This document shows positions 3,094-5,262 of a DNA stretch of 5,262 nt, piece after piece. Below the pieces are notes generated by a model. The model was not told the DNA's origin. It saw only the letters and a program-made list of their open reading frames with translations, and did not search any database. Source of the DNA: Fidelibacterota bacterium (GTDB lineage Bacteria; Fidelibacterota; Marinisomatia; Marinisomatales; TCS55); contig NZXJ01000092.1 in assembly GCA_002701945.1 (NCBI GenBank), positions 3,454 through 8,715 on the forward strand, written 5' to 3'. Every line of letters starts with the position of its first letter. Position 1 is the stretch's first letter. A program made the position numbers and the translations under genes.

Positions 3094-5262
3094 TTAGTGT
3101 GTTCTACGTCTTAACATTCCAACTACACCAAGTACTGAAAGTGCTAATAATAAATTGAAACCAGGTAGAGCCCCATCTTCTTCTAATTGTTCTAATACTG
3201 ATACTGGGAAGACTTGTTCTCTACAATTTTCTCCACCATCTTCATCTTTAGCACAAATAACTAATGTGAAGGTATCGCCTTCAGCAAATTTATGTGATAC
3301 ATTACCATCTTGCGTAATCATTGGAGCAGTACCGTCACCAAAATTGATGTTGAAGACAATTGTATCGTCTCCTGGGTCTGTAGCATCAAATGTGAATTCT
3401 AATTCTTCTCCTTCCTGTGCTTGACTTGGAATTATAAATTCTGTGAACGTTGGAGCTACATTCTCAATAGTAACCTTTAGACTTTCTGAAGTAAGGCCAC
3501 CATCCTCATCCTCTGCAGTAACTCTTATCAAAAATTCGCCATCATCAACGAAAAGATATTGTGCAAAGTTTCCTTCTACTTGAGTTCCATCTGGGAACGA
3601 CCAAGTTACAGTTACTGTATCTTCAGGTACATCACTTGCTTGTGTGTTGAAGGATAAGGTCTGTCCTTCTTGACCGAAATCATCGTATGAAATTTGTAAA
3701 GTTGGATCTACATTGATAACCAAAATAGTGAAAGTCTCTTCAGCTCGTCCACCATTTCCATCAGATACATGAACTGATATGACGTATTCTCCGTCATCTG
3801 GATAAACATACATTATGCTCTCATCATGTAAGCCCCATGGACCTCCACCAAGAGTACCATCGCCCATATCCCACTTAAATTCAAGATTATCGCCGTCTTT
3901 ATCAGTTACATCCACTTCGAAAGTGAACATTTGACCCTCGAAAACTTGTTGTGTATTGATACCGTGGATTACTGGAGCATTATTCATAACAATTTCAGTT
4001 TCAAACTGTACCATGTTTTCCATGTTCCAATATTCATCATACATGTAAACCGTAAAACGATAAGTTCCTTCTTCTTCAGCTGTCCATTCAAAATTAATGT
4101 CCTCATTGTCTGATGAGGTGATTGGTGCGTCTGTAGAATCTCCAACTATGTATTCCCAAACATCATTGCTCTCATTAAGACGAAGAACATCGAAGTAATA
4201 TTCAGTTTCGATTTCTCCATCATAATTTGTTTGTGGATCCAGATTAATGCGAACACTGTCACCGTCCTGACTGAATTGATCGATAAACCATTCATCGGAC
4301 ATAATCAATGAAAAATTGAATTGGTCTTCGTGAGTCCAATTATCATCATATAGATCTACAGTGAACCAATATATTCCTGGTTCTTCTACAGCAAATCCAA
4401 TCTCAAACCAATCTGCATCATCATGGTATATAGTATGATTTTCGCCTGAATAATCAATGTAATCTCCATTTTCGTCCCTGATAATAGCTTCGACATAGAC
4501 ATCCATTTCACAGTCACAATCTGTATCAGGATCATATGCGATAATTAGTTGGTTCCATTGGTGCTCATCATTCTCGTTATATGTACCATAATAATCCCAA
4601 TAACTAAACTGCTCATCATGATCTTCATCGCCTCCGCCACCGCTAGTATCGTCACATCCTACCCAGACTTCGTAGTATCCCTTATCTTCAGGTCCATTAT
4701 CTGGTGGGCTTGAAGTCCATTCGTACTCACCGCATGTCTCATTATAGAGCCAAGCCTCTCCTGACTCATTAGTTACCAAACTAGCGTGGTATTCCCAATC
4801 ATCTGAGGTTTCATTATGCTTAAAGATTTCAATTTCTACGTCTGCGACTGGGTCGTCGTCGATCATGCCTTGGTGAGCAATAAATCCTACATCATCATAG
4901 ACTGCATACTCATCGTCATCAACTACTGCATTATCCACATTAATTACTGTGAAATCTGATGAATTGCCATATGAGTAGAAAGGTCCGTTCTGAAGCTGGG
5001 TATCATCCTCTTCGTAGTAAACATATTGGTAATACCATCCTTCGGTCAAATTAGAAGAGACAAAAATCATGCCATAATAGTTTGGATTACCGCTATCTAC
5101 TAGATTATTGTCCTCGTCGTAAATTTCGAAATAGGCATCTGTCTTATATTCGTCATCTTCTAAAACTCCACCAATATAATCATTGATATAGTCATCATCA
5201 TCATCAAAATTATCGATAACCCCCAAATGTCCAACACCCTCTCCATCGTCTTCAGTATCATT
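3094..5262 (-). CDS. Large acidic PKD-repeat surface protein with PGF-CTERM anchor, 5' end outside window
   Basis: This is an extracellular, cell-surface-anchored protein, probably adhesive or structural; no enzymatic domain is visible. The frame stays open through the right edge (12 more codons beyond the TTG at 5224-5226), so that TTG is internal, and the signal peptide and true start are off-window. Numbering from that TTG: two divergent beta-rich units (to about 97, and 107-195); a GGGG acidic linker (196-205); two related units (222-308, 321-413); and three PKD domains (about 417-506, 507-590, 591-677), with hallmarks WDMGDGT, DDGEYVISVHVSDGNGG, WSFPDGT, NFGDGT and AEDEDGG. The C-terminus has ALPGF (686-690), a hydrophobic segment (691-704) and RRRTH, matching the PGF-CTERM archaeosortase signal. 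Ten N-glycosylation sequons and six Cys (165, 191, 237, 239, 658, 668) suit an exported glycoprotein. It is strongly acidic. Its binding partner is unknown. Confidence 0.9.
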   Translation of the reverse strand, partial: NDTEDDGEGVGHLGVIDNFDDDDDYINDYIGGVLEDDEYKTDAYFEIYDEDNNLVDSGNPNYYGMIFVSSNLTEGWYYQYVYYEEDDTQLQNGPFYSYGNSSDFTVINVDNAVVDDDEYAVYDDVGFIAHQGMIDDDPVADVEIEIFKHNETSDDWEYHASLVTNESGEAWLYNETCGEYEWTSSPPDNGPEDKGYYEVWVGCDDTSGGGGDEDHDEQFSYWDYYGTYNENDEHQWNQLIIAYDPDTDCDCEMDVYVEAIIRDENGDYIDYSGENHTIYHDDADWFEIGFAVEEPGIYWFTVDLYDDNWTHEDQFNFSLIMSDEWFIDQFSQDGDSVRINLDPQTNYDGEIETEYYFDVLRLNESNDVWEYIVGDSTDAPITSSDNEDINFEWTAEEEGTYRFTVYMYDEYWNMENMVQFETEIVMNNAPVIHGINTQQVFEGQMFTFEVDVTDKDGDNLEFKWDMGDGTLGGGPWGLHDESIMYVYPDDGEYVISVHVSDGNGGRAEETFTILVINVDPTLQISYDDFGQEGQTLSFNTQASDVPEDTVTVTWSFPDGTQVEGNFAQYLFVDDGEFLIRVTAEDEDGGLTSESLKVTIENVAPTFTEFIIPSQAQEGEELEFTFDATDPGDDTIVFNINFGDGTAPMITQDGNVSHKFAEGDTFTLVICAKDEDGGENCREQVFPVSVLEQLEEDGALPGFNLLLALSVLGVVGMLRRRTH
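3097..3165 (-). other. PGF-CTERM sorting and anchoring signal of the surface protein
   Basis: The last 23 codons give PGF, then about 14 hydrophobic residues (NLLLALSVLGVVGM) and an Arg cluster before the stop. This tripartite layout is that of PGF-CTERM proteins, which archaeosortase A processes and which may be attached to archaeal lipid. The hydrophobic stretch is slightly short, but extends past 20 residues if counted from the preceding Ala-Leu. Confidence 0.75.
3196..3978 (-). other. Three consecutive PKD domains
   Basis: Three Ig-like PKD units of about 84-90 residues follow each other with almost no linker, each beginning with Pro-containing strands (APVIHG, DPTLQI, APTFTE) after a V-I/E-N-V end. 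Each keeps an xDGT turn and a late DG(E)x(F/Y) strand. They most likely form a rigid stalk holding the N-terminal units away from the membrane anchor; that role is inferred from the position. Confidence 0.8.
3988..4563 (-). repeat. Tandem duplication of a ~95-residue beta-domain in the surface protein
   Basis: Two units (4303-4563 and 3988-4266) align by eye. Asp-Pro plus a Cys- or Gly-containing turn near the start of each match at an offset of 98 residues. GIYWFTVDLYDDNW matches GTYRFTVYMYDEYW at an offset of 103. Both end in Phe-rich strands. The duplication is old: it is clear in protein but weak in DNA. Confidence 0.7.

Noticed and set aside
3155..3424. Plus-strand open frame of 89 codons, Ser/Pro-rich
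   Set aside because: It is antisense to the PKD3 and PGF-CTERM region, with no start signal or family resemblance.
3931..4113. Plus-strand open frame of 60 codons
   Set aside because: It is antisense to the duplicated beta-unit and PKD1 coding region; composition is typical of a shadow frame.
5192..5206. Five-copy TCA trinucleotide run
   Set aside because: It simply encodes the poly-Asp run of the surface protein with repeated GAT codons, and is too short to call a functional microsatellite.
5224..5226. TTG as start of the surface protein
   Set aside because: The frame remains open to the window edge in the same acidic style, and no signal peptide follows, so the protein begins off-window.
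3094..5262. Protease or other enzyme fused to the PKD domains
   Set aside because: PKD domains often accompany secreted peptidases, but no catalytic motif is visible in the part present; one could still lie beyond the edge.
1..5262. CRISPR array, insertion sequence, prophage or defence island
   Set aside because: No regularly spaced direct repeats, terminal inverted repeats, transposase or phage-like proteins were seen, and the genes are mostly housekeeping.

Overview
The window looks like AT-rich chromosomal DNA from a euryarchaeon, most plausibly a marine planktonic lineage such as Marine Group II (Poseidoniales) or Marine Group III. Four features support this. There is a RadB protein, an archaeal RecA-family paralogue. 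There is a tRNA-Gln with the A1:U72 pair typical of archaea. A very acidic PKD-repeat surface protein ends in a PGF-CTERM archaeosortase signal. Two genes have TTTAA boxes about 25 nt upstream of an ATG, as expected for archaeal leaderless promoters. The assignment below domain level is inference.

Layout from left to right: (1) The 3' part of a plus-strand 2,3-bisphosphoglycerate-dependent phosphoglycerate mutase gene, cut by the left edge. (2) A minus-strand gene for a 90-residue protein I do not recognise; its stop codon overlaps the mutase stop tail to tail within CTAA. (3) A short divergent spacer (731-799), then a plus-strand tRNA-Gln(UUG) with encoded CCA. (4) Three minus-strand genes in a row, transcribed right to left: a large PKD-domain surface protein (5' end beyond the right edge), radB, and an M32 (Taq-type) metallocarboxypeptidase. 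The M32 stop codon lies only 2 bp from the tRNA CCA end. No gene-free stretch exceeds 300 bases; the longest is the 69-bp spacer at 731-799.

The genes fit a protein-degrading heterotroph (M32 carboxypeptidase for peptide catabolism, phosphoglycerate mutase for central carbon metabolism, an anchored adhesin-like surface protein), plus recombination and translation housekeeping. They do not form one obvious pathway. radB and the carboxypeptidase each appear to have their own promoter, so co-orientation need not mean a single operon. I found no CRISPR array, transposase, phage gene or defence cassette. The most unusual item is the surface protein: tandem duplicated beta-domains, an N-terminal stretch of 261 residues with no arginine, and ten N-glycosylation sequons.
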